Positions 41,507-50,526 of a DNA stretch of 64,000 nucleotides are shown one piece after another. The stretch's first letter is position 1. Every line of letters starts with the position of its first letter. Origin of the DNA: JAJDXW01 sp965223775 (lineage in GTDB: Bacteria; Pseudomonadota; Gammaproteobacteria; HK1). The position numbers and the translations under genes are program-made. The stretch is from positions 248,001-312,000 of the forward strand of contig OZ245021.1 of NCBI GenBank assembly GCA_965223775.1. Reading direction: 5' to 3'. Under the pieces are notes generated by a model. It made no database searches. It saw nothing but the letters and a program-made list of their open reading frames with translations, and was not told the DNA's origin.

Positions 41507-43606
41507 ACGCAAGGCGTTGGGGCTCGGGTACGGGTGGCCGCCGATATCGGGGGCACCTTCACCGACATCGTCCTCGATTCCCCGGCCGGGCGCCGTTCCG
41601 CCAAGGTGCTGACGACCCCGCGGGCGCCCGAATCGGGTGTATTCGAAGCCCTCGAGATGGTCCTGGAGCGAAGCGGGGTCACCCCCGCGGAGGTCGCCGT
41701 CATCGTCCACGGCACGACCCTCGCCACCAATGCCCTCATCGAGCGCACGGGCGCGCGTACGGCGTTCCTCACCACCAGCGGGTTTCGCGACATCCTGGAG
41801 ATGGGTCTGGAAAAGCGGTTCGAGCAGTACGACGTCTTCATGGACAAGCCGGACCCGCTCGTGCCGCGCTCGCTCCGGCGCGAGGTCGACGAACGGGTGT
41901 CGGCCCGCGGGCGGATACTGGTTCCGCTGGACGAGGCGCAAGTTCGCGCGATTGCGGCCGAGTGGAAGGCGGCGGGGGTCGAGGCGGTGGCGGTGGGACT
42001 GCTTCATGCCTACGCCCATCCCGCCCACGAGCAGGCCGTCCGCGAGGTGCTGTCCGCCGAGATTCCCGGCGCCACCGTGTGCCTGTCGAGCGAGGTCTGC
42101 CCGGAGATCCGGGAGTACGAGCGCTTTTCGACCACCTGCGCCAACGCCTACGTCCGCCCGCTCATCTCCGGCTATCTCCATCGCCTCCGGGAAGGTCTGG
42201 TCGAGCGGGGGATGACCTGCCCCTTCTACCTGATGATGTCGGGCGGCGGCGTGACCACCGTCGAGAACGCGGCCCGGTTTCCCATTCGCCTCGTGGAGTC
42301 GGGTCCCGCCGGGGGAGCGATCCTGGCCGGACACGTGGCTCGCGAATGTGGGTTGACCGAAGCGCTATCCCTGGACATGGGCGGCACGACGGCGAAGATC
42401 TGCCTGATCGAGAACGGCGTCCCGGAACGGTCCAGGACCTTCGAGGTGGCCCGCCGGTACCGGGATCTCAAGGGAAGCGGCCTGCCGGTCCGCATCCCGG
42501 TCATCGAAATGGTGGAGATCGGTGCGGGCGGCGGCTCGATCGCCCAGGTCGACGAGATGAACCGGCTCCGGGTGGGGCCGGCGAGCGCGGGCTCCGAGCC
42601 CGGCCCCGCATGCTACGGGCGGGGCGGAGCGCGGGCGACCGTGACCGACGCCAACCTCGTCCTCGGCAAGCTGGACCCGGAGCGGTTCGCGGGCGGGAAG
42701 ATCGGGCTCGAGACGGAGCGCGCGGTGGACGCCCTCGGCCGGGACGTCGGCGAGCGGCTCGGGCTCGCCGGCCATTGGCCCGCGGTCGGCGTCGTCGAGA
42801 TGGTGGACGAGAACATGGCGAATGCGGCCCGGGTCCACGCCATCGAGCGGGGCAAGGTCATCGGGCGCCATACCATGGTCGCGTTCGGGGGCGGGGCGCC
42901 GCTTCACGCGGGAAGGCTCGCGCAGAAGCTCGGCATCGAACGGGTGGTGATTCCAAGGGGCGCGGGAGTGGGATCCGCCATCGGGTTCCTGCTCGCGCCG
43001 ATCGCCTACGAGGTGGTGCGAACGATGCCGGTCGATTTCCGCGACTTCGATGCGGGCGCCATCAACTCGATGCTCGACGAGATGCACGCGGAGGCGACGG
43101 CCGTCGTACGCGACGGTGCGCCGCCGGACGCGGCTCTCGTCGTCACCCGGGTCGTCGAGCTCAGGTATGTCGGACAGGGCCACGACCTTCGCATCGCGCT
43201 GGACGACGGGCCGCTCACCCGGGACGACGGCCGGGTGCTGAAGGACCGCTTCGAAGAGCGCTACCGGGCCGTCTACGGTCTTGTCATCGACGGCCTCGAC
43301 ATTCAGAGCGTCTCCTGGTCGGTGACCGTCGCGACCGAAGCGCCGCGCGCTTCGAGGGCGGAGATGCCGGCGGTCCGATTCCCCGCCCGCGCCGATCGGA
43401 ACCGGAGCATCTACGACGCGAGCCTGGGGGAGACCGTGTCCTGTCCCGTCTATTCGCGGGTCGAGCTTGCGCCCGGAACGGAGATTGCCGGCCCCGCGGT
43501 CATCGCGGAGGATGAGACCGCGACGTTCGTTCCCGCCGAGTTCAGCGCCACGCTGAACTCGTTCGAATACATCGTCATGGACAATCGGGCGGGGAGGGAA
43601 CGGTGA
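41504..43606 (+). CDS. hyuA: hydantoinase/oxoprolinase family protein, subunit A
   Basis: The 700-residue protein is the ATP-binding HyuA-type subunit (ASKHA fold) of ATP-dependent hydantoinase, oxoprolinase or acetone-carboxylase relatives. It begins RVAADIGGTFTDIVLD and contains VVHGTT-like IVHGTTLATNALIER near 65, LSLDMGGTTAKICLI near 287, MVEIGAGGGSIAQVD near 336 and VAFGGGAPLHAGRLA near 460. The start is uncertain because eight or more in-frame ATGs precede it in a simple repeat; 41504 leaves three residues before the family core and gives a usual length. It overlaps hyuB by 4 nt (GTGA). Confidence 0.9.
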   Translation: MTQGVGARVRVAADIGGTFTDIVLDSPAGRRSAKVLTTPRAPESGVFEALEMVLERSGVTPAEVAVIVHGTTLATNALIERTGARTAFLTTSGFRDILEMGLEKRFEQYDVFMDKPDPLVPRSLRREVDERVSARGRILVPLDEAQVRAIAAEWKAAGVEAVAVGLLHAYAHPAHEQAVREVLSAEIPGATVCLSSEVCPEIREYERFSTTCANAYVRPLISGYLHRLREGLVERGMTCPFYLMMSGGGVTTVENAARFPIRLVESGPAGGAILAGHVARECGLTEALSLDMGGTTAKICLIENGVPERSRTFEVARRYRDLKGSGLPVRIPVIEMVEIGAGGGSIAQVDEMNRLRVGPASAGSEPGPACYGRGGARATVTDANLVLGKLDPERFAGGKIGLETERAVDALGRDVGERLGLAGHWPAVGVVEMVDENMANAARVHAIERGKVIGRHTMVAFGGGAPLHAGRLAQKLGIERVVIPRGAGVGSAIGFLLAPIAYEVVRTMPVDFRDFDAGAINSMLDEMHAEATAVVRDGAPPDAALVVTRVVELRYVGQGHDLRIALDDGPLTRDDGRVLKDRFEERYRAVYGLVIDGLDIQSVSWSVTVATEAPRASRAEMPAVRFPARADRNRSIYDASLGETVSCPVYSRVELAPGTEIAGPAVIAEDETATFVPAEFSATLNSFEYIVMDNRAGRER

Positions 43607-45291
43607 GCATGCCGGCCGCGGCGCCGAATGCCCCCATGGATGCGATCCACCGGCAGGTGATGTGGAATCGGCTCGTCGCGGTGGTCGAGGAGCAGGCGCA
43701 GACGATACTTCGCACCGCGTTCGGCTCCGTCGTCCGGGAAGCGGGCGACCTCTCCGCCGGGATCTACGATCTCGAAGGCCGCATGATTGCCCAGGCGGTC
43801 ACCGGCACCCCGGGGCACGTCAACACGATGGCCCGGGCGGTGGAGCACTTCCTGGTGCGGTTCCCGGTGAAGGCGATGAAGCCGGGCGACGTGTTCGTGA
43901 CGAACGACCCGTGGCTCGGCACCGGGCACCTGTTCGATTTCGTGGTCGTATCGCCCGCCTGTCTCGACGCAAGGCCGGTCGCCCTGCTCGCGTCCACCTG
44001 CCACGTCATCGACGTCGGGGGGCGCGGATTCTCCGCGGAAGCCAAGTCCATCTACGAGGAAGGGGTGCTGATCCCGCACATGAAGCTGCGGGACGAGGGT
44101 GCGCTGAACGACGACCTCATGACGATCCTCCTCGCCAATACCCGCAACCCGGTCGAGGTCCGGGGGGACATCCTGTCGCTCGTGAGCTGCAACGACACCG
44201 GCGCCGAGCGCCTCCGCGAAATGATGTCGGAATTCGACCTCGCCGGCATCGAGCCGCTCGCGGACTACATCATCGAGAGCTCGCGCGACGCGATGATCAA
44301 GGCGATCCGGTCGGTTCCGAACGGCCGGTACCGGACCGAAATGGAGCTCGACGGCTTCGACGAGCCGGTCTTCATCAAGGCGGAGATGTCGGTCTCGGAG
44401 TCGGAGATCGTGATCGACTACGGCGGGACGTCGCGCGCATCGGCCTACGGGATCAACTCGCCGCTTTGCTACACCGAGGCGTACACCTGCTTCGGCCTCA
44501 AGTGCATCGTCGCGCCGGCGGTGCCGAACAACCACGGGTCGCTCAGCGTGTTCCGGACCGTCGCGGAGGCCGGATCGGCGGTCCATCCGGTGCACCCGAG
44601 CCCGGTGACGGCACGGCACGTCATCGGCCAGATGTTGCCGGACGTGGCCTTCGGCTGCCTCGCGCAGGCCCTTCCCGGCGAGATCCCGGCGGAGAGCGCC
44701 GGCAGCATCTGGGTGCTCCCCTTCGCCAACGGCGGGGCGCAGGGCGGCCGCGCCGCATCCGGCGGCAACGCATCCCGGTTCAACGTGATGAACGTCGGGA
44801 TGGGCGGGATCGGGGCGCGGCCCGGAAAGGACGGTCTGTCCGTTACCGCCTTCCCGAGCGGGGTCGGCGTCATACCCGTCGAGGTCACGGAATCCGAATC
44901 GCCGCTCGTGTTCTGGCGCAAGGAATTCCTGCCCGATTCCGGCGGGGCCGGCGCCTTTCGGGGCGGACTCGGCCAGGTCATCGAGGTCGGCAACACGGAG
45001 GAGCATCCGTTCACCGTCTCGGCCGCCACCTTCGACCGGATGCGGAACCCGCCACGCGGCCGCGACGGCGGCCGTGCGGGGCGGAGCGGCACCGCGCGCC
45101 TGGAGTCCGGGCCGCGGTTCACCGACAAGGCGGTCCACACCATCCCGCCCGGCGACCGGTTGATCGTGGAGCTGCCGGGCGGCGGCGGGCTCGGCGACCC
45201 CCGGCGCCGGAGCGCCGAGCTCGTCCGCGCGGACCTCGACGCCGGCTACGTCTCCAGGGAAGGGGCGAAGAGAGACTACGGCTTCGAGTAG
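43603..45291 (+). CDS. hyuB: hydantoinase/oxoprolinase family protein, subunit B
   Basis: The 562-residue protein is the partner of the gene before it, sharing GTGA at the junction. HyuB features are REAGDLSAGIYDLEGRMIAQ near residue 45, VFVTNDPWLGTGHLFD near 97, IDYGGTSRASAYGINSPLCYT near 268 and the Gly-rich PGGGGLGDP near 525. HyuA and HyuB together hydrolyse a lactam or imide ring (5-oxoproline, hydantoin or similar) with ATP in the cytoplasm; the exact substrate is open. The amidase at 48504 could act on related compounds. Confidence 0.9.
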   Translation: MSMPAAAPNAPMDAIHRQVMWNRLVAVVEEQAQTILRTAFGSVVREAGDLSAGIYDLEGRMIAQAVTGTPGHVNTMARAVEHFLVRFPVKAMKPGDVFVTNDPWLGTGHLFDFVVVSPACLDARPVALLASTCHVIDVGGRGFSAEAKSIYEEGVLIPHMKLRDEGALNDDLMTILLANTRNPVEVRGDILSLVSCNDTGAERLREMMSEFDLAGIEPLADYIIESSRDAMIKAIRSVPNGRYRTEMELDGFDEPVFIKAEMSVSESEIVIDYGGTSRASAYGINSPLCYTEAYTCFGLKCIVAPAVPNNHGSLSVFRTVAEAGSAVHPVHPSPVTARHVIGQMLPDVAFGCLAQALPGEIPAESAGSIWVLPFANGGAQGGRAASGGNASRFNVMNVGMGGIGARPGKDGLSVTAFPSGVGVIPVEVTESESPLVFWRKEFLPDSGGAGAFRGGLGQVIEVGNTEEHPFTVSAATFDRMRNPPRGRDGGRAGRSGTARLESGPRFTDKAVHTIPPGDRLIVELPGGGGLGDPRRRSAELVRADLDAGYVSREGAKRDYGFE

Positions 45292-45512
45292 CCGCGGGAG
45301 ATCGAGTTGGGGTTCCGAGCGACATCCGCGCCGATGGCGAAGCTGCTCCCGCCGGCGGGCAAGCAATCCGTCGAAATACTCCGCGCGGCCGCGCCGCCGG
45401 GCAAGGAGGGCCTGTCGCGGCCGGCCTTTCGGAGCGGGATCGGCGTTGCTCTCGTCGGAGGGACGGAATCCGGATCGCCCTTCGCCGGTGCAGCCGCGGG
45501 GGAACCGTAGCC

Positions 45513-45950
45513 GTGGACGACGGACGGGCCCACATCTGCTCGGCCCGGATCGACTGCCCCGCCGGCGCCGCCATGGCTTTCCTGCGGGCACCGGAGAACC
45601 TCTCGTCCTGGGCCGTCGGCATGGGCGAGACGACGATTCATGCCGATGGAGCGATCGAAGGCGCCTTCCCGGATACGAAGCAGCCGATATGGGCCCGGAT
45701 CGACGCGGACTCCGGCCGCGCGACGATCCACTACCACTTGGGTCCCGACCCCGACTCGCTCGTCCCGCGGATCATCGTCCGGGTGGTCCCCGGGGACGTT
45801 CTCGAAGGCGACCCCCAATCGTGCGTCGTCTCCCTCATCGCCTGGCGCCAGGAGACCATGGACGACGTTCGCTGGGAGGGCCTCAAGTCCGGCCACGAGC
45901 GCGAGATCCGGGAGATCAAGCGACTCATCGAATCCGCTCGCCGCCCGTAG
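45513..45950 (+). CDS. possible SRPBCC/START-like small protein
   Basis: The 145-residue frame starts with GTG, 222 bp after hyuB on the same strand. Strand and helix pattern (ICSARIDCPAGAAMAFLRAPENLSSWAVGMGE, then repeated beta strands and a long C-terminal helix HEREIREIKRLIESARR) suggest the SRPBCC ligand-binding fold, though similarity is only structural-looking. It could be a cyclase-like or binding protein for the hydantoinase pathway. A short frame at 45307-45510, which ends 2 bp before it, is not recognised. Confidence 0.55.
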   Translation: MDDGRAHICSARIDCPAGAAMAFLRAPENLSSWAVGMGETTIHADGAIEGAFPDTKQPIWARIDADSGRATIHYHLGPDPDSLVPRIIVRVVPGDVLEGDPQSCVVSLIAWRQETMDDVRWEGLKSGHEREIREIKRLIESARRP

Positions 45951-46241
45951 CCGCCCCCTGGCCCGGAGGATTGGTCCAAGCATCGGGCCGCGCTGGAATT
46001 CGGATCCGACGCGGGGCCAGCCGCAACATCTCCCCGATTCTCTGTGCAGGAATGCTCATTACTGCTCTGACAACCACGTATCATATTGATAAACCACAGA
46101 TTCGTAGGGCGATCCGCTCTCCCTCCGACTTCAACTTCGACCACCCGTCATCAAACCGAATGCGGATTCATTTCGCGAAGGGGACTGCATGCCGAGGGTA
46201 CCCTATACGCTATATCTCCTTGCCCATGTCATCGGTGCGCC
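45951..46241. other. 291-bp intergenic region, relatively AT-rich
   Basis: No gene or hairpin stands out. It separates the converging SRPBCC-like and AlbA-type genes. Confidence 0.35.
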
Positions 46242-48026
46242 TTATCCGTTGTCGTTCAGGAGCGAATGCGTGGTCATCGACGCACTTACCCGGGCATCGA
46301 AATACTCGACAAGCGCCGACCGGCCGACGATATCGACGATCCGCACGCGCAGTTCGGTCCCTTCGGCATCGGTCAATTGCAGTTCCTCGCCGGGGATGAA
46401 GTGGACCGGCTGCTGTTCGCCCTCGTCGATCGCGATATTCGACGCATAGAGATAAGTCCGGTCATGGGTATCGCGTATGGGATTCAGCCTGCCCTTCAAC
46501 CCTGGAACATGACCGGTGGCCTCCGGAAAAATGACACTCCCGCCTTCCGGCAAGGCAGCGAGATCGATTGCAAACGCTCGTTCGCTCGGTGTCCAATCCC
46601 GCTCCAGATGCGCGGCATGCCCCGGCGCGGACGCGAACACGGTCATGGGCAGCTGCGTCGTGTGCAGATCGACCGCCGCTTCGCCCTGCTCGTCCGTGGT
46701 TGCACGCTTCCAGGTCTTGTTCGGAAACAAGAGAAGGAGATCGGCGCCCGGCAAGGGCCGGTCCCCGGACCGCACGGAGATGACGGCACGGGCGGGACTC
46801 CGTTCCTGCATCGTCGCGGGAATGACAAGAAGGACTTCCGAATCGTCGATGACCCGGTACTCCGGATATTTCCCGCACAGTTCCCATGTTTCCCGGCGGA
46901 TAATGAGGACCCCGTCGCCGCGGCGCTCCATATAGCAACGCCTGTCTCCGCCGCCACGGGTCCCACCGACAGGCATCCGCGCCAATACGGAGGTCAGGAC
47001 CTCGTTGCGAGTCGACTGCCGTGAGGCCATGCTCTCCACAGTCAGGTTGTTGGGCAAAGAGCCGGGCGACTGAATCTCCAGGCGATCGTCGAACATCGAC
47101 AAACGAATCTTGCTTCCCCTTATGGAATAGTCGCGATGGACCACTGCGTTGACCAATGCCTCGAACACGGCCTTTTCGCTGTACTGGGGCAGATCCGAAC
47201 GGGCCGGATCCTTCCGTGCCGCGACGTGCATGTTTCTGGCGGCGAACGCAACCGCGCCAGCGATCTGTTCGTTCAGCGGGCCGGTGATCTCCCGGGCGTC
47301 GATCTGGCCCGATGCACGGTCTCCGCCCCGGTATCTGGTCGCCGTGATGCAGGCGTTCGGCAGCCATTGTTCCGGATTCGGAGTGCACAACAACACGCCG
47401 GCGACGGTAGCGCGAAGAACCCCGGCTTCATCGTCTTCCAGGAGCGCCAGTTTCCCGAGCGCCGCCTCGGGTTCGGCCGCGCCCTCGGCACTCAGCAACG
47501 GTTTCCAGAGCGCCTCGGCCAATGTCTTGAATCCGGTCTGCGGCACCGGCTGCTTGTCGAACCACAGAAAGCGGGCCTGCGACCGCCGTTGCTCCAGGCG
47601 CAACCGCTCGTCGCCGCCCATGAGCCGCTTCGAAGCGCCCACGCGGATGTAACTCCCGCCGGGGCTCTCATGTACGGAATCGCTCCCCGGGACCTCGGTC
47701 AGCAGCACCAACTTGCCATTGGACAGTTCCTTGTGATGTGTGCGGATGCGAACGGGGGGCTTGATCGTATCGGTGCTCACCTCTACCAGAAGGGAGTCCA
47801 GGTTCGCGATTTGTGCGCGCGACATGCCGATGACGTTGCCGTCGTCGGAAACGCCAGCGAGCACCACGCCCCCGGCGGCATTGGCGAAAGCCGCGATTTC
47901 GTCGGCCCAGTCTCCGCGGGTCGGTCGTTTCGGACGATCCCCGGCAAACTCGACCTGCTTGAATTCCCAGCCGCTGTCCTCGCCCGACCGCAGCCGGCTT
48001 TCGATTTCTTCAACGCGGTAGTTCAT
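46242..48026 (-). CDS. AlbA_2/Schlafen-domain ATP-binding protein (COG2865-like)
   Basis: The 594-residue protein starts with an AlbA_2 domain: ESRLRSGEDSGWEFKQVEF with the E-x-K pair near residue 22, AFANAAGGVVLAGVSDDGNVIG near 46, and GSYIRVGASKRLM near 122. A helical region and an ATPase-like C-terminal module typical of COG2865 regulators follow (VFEALVNAVVHRDYSIRGSKIRLSMFDDRLEIQSPG near 275-310). The last 200 residues are beta-rich and not typical. Members are thought to be regulators or defence nucleases. The ATG at 48026 is chosen; a short frame ends 4 bp upstream, so a former operon is likely. Confidence 0.8.
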   Translation of the reverse strand: MNYRVEEIESRLRSGEDSGWEFKQVEFAGDRPKRPTRGDWADEIAAFANAAGGVVLAGVSDDGNVIGMSRAQIANLDSLLVEVSTDTIKPPVRIRTHHKELSNGKLVLLTEVPGSDSVHESPGGSYIRVGASKRLMGGDERLRLEQRRSQARFLWFDKQPVPQTGFKTLAEALWKPLLSAEGAAEPEAALGKLALLEDDEAGVLRATVAGVLLCTPNPEQWLPNACITATRYRGGDRASGQIDAREITGPLNEQIAGAVAFAARNMHVAARKDPARSDLPQYSEKAVFEALVNAVVHRDYSIRGSKIRLSMFDDRLEIQSPGSLPNNLTVESMASRQSTRNEVLTSVLARMPVGGTRGGGDRRCYMERRGDGVLIIRRETWELCGKYPEYRVIDDSEVLLVIPATMQERSPARAVISVRSGDRPLPGADLLLLFPNKTWKRATTDEQGEAAVDLHTTQLPMTVFASAPGHAAHLERDWTPSERAFAIDLAALPEGGSVIFPEATGHVPGLKGRLNPIRDTHDRTYLYASNIAIDEGEQQPVHFIPGEELQLTDAEGTELRVRIVDIVGRSALVEYFDARVSASMTTHSLLNDNG

Positions 48027-48030
48027 GTCC

Positions 48031-48237
48031 CTACAATTCCAAGGACCCTTGCGGGTCGCCACGTGTGTCGTGGATCGCCGCCGCCTCGCGGGTCAGTTCC
48101 GACCATACCGCGATCAGGCCATTATAGGTTGCCGCCTCGTCAGCGTTCCGCCTCTTGTTGGCGCAGATGTCATACAGGGGCTGTGTTGCAAACTTGGCGA
48201 AGGGGCGGGGTGTGGTCAGGCGGGGAGTCGTGTTCAC
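48031..48237 (-). CDS. 68-residue frame upstream of the AlbA_2 gene, probably a remnant
   Basis: The C-terminal 45 residues (YDICANKRRNADEAATYNGLIAVWSELTREAAAIHD) look like a real helical protein end, and the stop is 4 bp before the AlbA_2 start. The N-terminal 20 residues are Thr/Pro-rich and run into DNA resembling an IS end (GGGCTGTGTTGCAAACTTGG at 48178). I think this is the tail of a gene whose 5' part was replaced by IS-related sequence. Confidence 0.4.
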   Translation of the reverse strand: MNTTPRLTTPRPFAKFATQPLYDICANKRRNADEAATYNGLIAVWSELTREAAAIHDTRGDPQGSLEL

Positions 48238-48414
48238 CTCATGATTCTGCGTTGGCCAGACGGTCCTGGGGCAACGCCACGGCCACGGCGCTGGCCGCGT
48301 GACTCACATAAAACAGTCTCCGGAATTCCCGGGGCGGTTCAACCAGTCTTGATTGCGGATTCCGGAGCATTCCGATAGTGAGCGCGAAGCGACAGATTGG
48401 CGTCCGCTAGCCAA

Positions 48415-48435
48415 GAAATTGGTGAGATATTGCGG
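48415..48435. repeat. solo end related to the MITE-like elements
   Basis: GAAATTGGTGAGATATTGCGG resembles the right arm of copy A (GAAAGTTGGTGAGATATCCG). No second arm is found in the 266 bp between 48238 and 48503, which otherwise hold nothing recognised. Confidence 0.4.
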
Positions 48436-48503
48436 TCAGGCCCCCGACTCGGCACCGGGCCGGCCGGCCGGCGCCGTCGAGGTGCAGGCCACTGAGGGGC
48501 GGA

Positions 48504-50156
48504 CTATCTCGCAAGGGCCGGACGGCGCGCGGCGACATTCAGTGCCGTCTCCAGCATCGCCCCGACCGAGAGCAGGCGGGATTCCTCGAAGAGCCCCGCC
48601 CAGAGCGACACGCCGTGCGGGACCTCGAATGCCTCCTCCGACTCCATCGCGCCGCCGAGATCGAGGCGACCCTCGGCCAGGGACAGCTCCGAGCGGGTGG
48701 ACACGTGGTGGAAGCCGGCCCGAAGATGCAGGCAGGGATGGCCGGTGAAATTGCTGGCGATGAGCATCGGGCCGGTGGAGAAAGGGCCCACCAGGACGTC
48801 GATTTCCGTGAACAGGGCGTCGAGCGCCTCCATCACCTTTCGACGCAGCCGGTCGAGCTGGACGTGGTCGACCGCGGAAAGAAAGCGGGCCTTGCGGAAG
48901 GCGTTGGGCCAGGCGCCCTCGTCCTGCCGGCGGAGCCGGTCGTCGGCGTCGCTCAGGGTGAGCTGCTCGAAGCTCGCCGCTGCCTCTGCGTAGAGGGTTG
49001 CGATCAGGGCGTCGTAGGGCAGGTCGGGCAGGCGTGCTTCGATCATCTCGAACCCGAGGTCGCGGGCCGCCTCCAGCGCTGCGCGGTCCACATCCGTGAC
49101 CTCGTCTCCTTCGTAGGCGGCGGGCAGCCAGCCCAGGCGGCATCCCGTCAGGTCCACTCCCGCGTCATGGTTGAAGGGCATGTCGATCGAGCCGGGGTCG
49201 CGGGCATCGCCTCCGTTGATCGCCGCCAGCACCAGCCCCGTGTCCTCGACCGTCCGGCAGATCGGCCCAACCTTGTCGAGCGACCAGCAAAGCGCCATGC
49301 CGCCCGTGCGCGAGACCCGACCGTAGGTCGGTCGCAGGCCAGTGGTGCCGCAGCGTTGCGAAGGCGAGGTGATGGACCCCAGCGTCTCGGTGCCGATGGC
49401 GAAAGCGCAGAGCCCGGCTGCGGTCGCCGCCGCGGAGCCCGCGCTCGATCCGCTCGCCCCCTCGTTTGGATTCCAGGGGTTGCGGGTTTTGCCGCCGAAC
49501 CAGAGATCTCCGTAGGCCAGGGCGCCCACCGACGCCTTGCCGAGCAGCACCGCACCGGCTGCACGCAGGCGCTCCACCACCGCCGCATCGCCTTCGGCGA
49601 TCCGGTCAGCCCAGGGTTCGGCGCCCCAGGTCGTGCGCACGCCGGCAACATCGAACAGGTCCTTGAGGGCGAAGGGGATCCCGTGCAGCGGCCCGAGCGC
49701 CGTTCCCGCGCGCAACAGCGCGTCCATGGCATCCGCCTCGGCGCGGGCCCGTTCCGCGGTGACCGTCACGAAGCACTCGAGCCGCGGCGCAATCGCATCG
49801 ATCCGGGAGAGACAGATTTCAGTGAGGCGGCGGCTCGTCAGCTTGCCCGCGCGAATCCAGTGCGCCAGGTGGGTGACGGGGGCGAAGGCGATATCTTCTT
49901 CCTCCGAGGGCAAGGGACCCGGATTCGGTTCATTCCAGCGCACTGGTCGTTGCGGCGCGGGGGTCCGGAAGCCCGGCAGGCGCGGGTCGAAACGGGTTGC
50001 CGGCGCAAGGTCGTTGGCGAAGGCCAGCTCGCGCCGCTTGCGGGCGTTCTCGATCTGCGGTGCGAGGTTGCCCTGCATCATGGCGCGCTCCGCCTCGGTG
50101 TAGCGCACGCCCATCACTTGCTCCGCCGCCGCGATCGTTTCGGCCTCGAACTCCAT
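48504..50156 (-). CDS. amidase (amidase signature family)
   Basis: The 550-residue enzyme hydrolyses a C-N amide bond with the Ser-cisSer-Lys triad of the family: Lys in FALKDLFDVAG near residue 160, the Gly/Ser-rich GASGSSAGSAAATAAG near 235 with the cis-Ser, and the nucleophile in GTETLGSITSPSQRCG near 257. Residues 1-90 form an extra helical N-terminal part seen in some larger amidases. The ATG at 50156 follows GGAGAG. It is divergent from the peptide ABC operon, and the pairing suggests that the importer brings in its substrate or that products are amides or peptides (inference). Confidence 0.9.
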   Translation of the reverse strand: MEFEAETIAAAEQVMGVRYTEAERAMMQGNLAPQIENARKRRELAFANDLAPATRFDPRLPGFRTPAPQRPVRWNEPNPGPLPSEEEDIAFAPVTHLAHWIRAGKLTSRRLTEICLSRIDAIAPRLECFVTVTAERARAEADAMDALLRAGTALGPLHGIPFALKDLFDVAGVRTTWGAEPWADRIAEGDAAVVERLRAAGAVLLGKASVGALAYGDLWFGGKTRNPWNPNEGASGSSAGSAAATAAGLCAFAIGTETLGSITSPSQRCGTTGLRPTYGRVSRTGGMALCWSLDKVGPICRTVEDTGLVLAAINGGDARDPGSIDMPFNHDAGVDLTGCRLGWLPAAYEGDEVTDVDRAALEAARDLGFEMIEARLPDLPYDALIATLYAEAAASFEQLTLSDADDRLRRQDEGAWPNAFRKARFLSAVDHVQLDRLRRKVMEALDALFTEIDVLVGPFSTGPMLIASNFTGHPCLHLRAGFHHVSTRSELSLAEGRLDLGGAMESEEAFEVPHGVSLWAGLFEESRLLSVGAMLETALNVAARRPALAR

Positions 50157-50526
50157 TCCGCCACTCTCCAAGCCCCAAACCCGGCCGAATCTTAGCCTGC
50201 AAAGCCAACCGGCGGCCTGCCGTGGACGCCAGAGCATCCACGCCGCCGGGCATACCCGCAACGCAAGACGTGTTTCGTCGCGCGCGGGTCGGCGTAACCG
50301 CTTCGCGAGGTCCCGGCCACGGCGACGGTGGTCTGATGCAGTCACCCGAGCGCGCGCGGGAGTCAACGAGAACGGGCTGCCGGAGCATCAATGTCCATCC
50401 TGCGCTGCGGCGTCAGACGCCCTGAGAGAAGCCGAGGGCTTCGTTGACGGCATTCCTGCCCACTCCTACCATGACCGTCGTTCCGGGCGACAGGCCCGGT
50501 GCTGCAAACGAAGAGGGGACGAACAA
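50157..50526. other. divergent promoter region between amidase and peptide ABC operon
   Basis: 370 bp without a gene. It contains the ribosome-binding sites of both neighbours (GGAGAG for the amidase, GAGGGG for the binding protein). No clear operator is seen. Confidence 0.45.
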
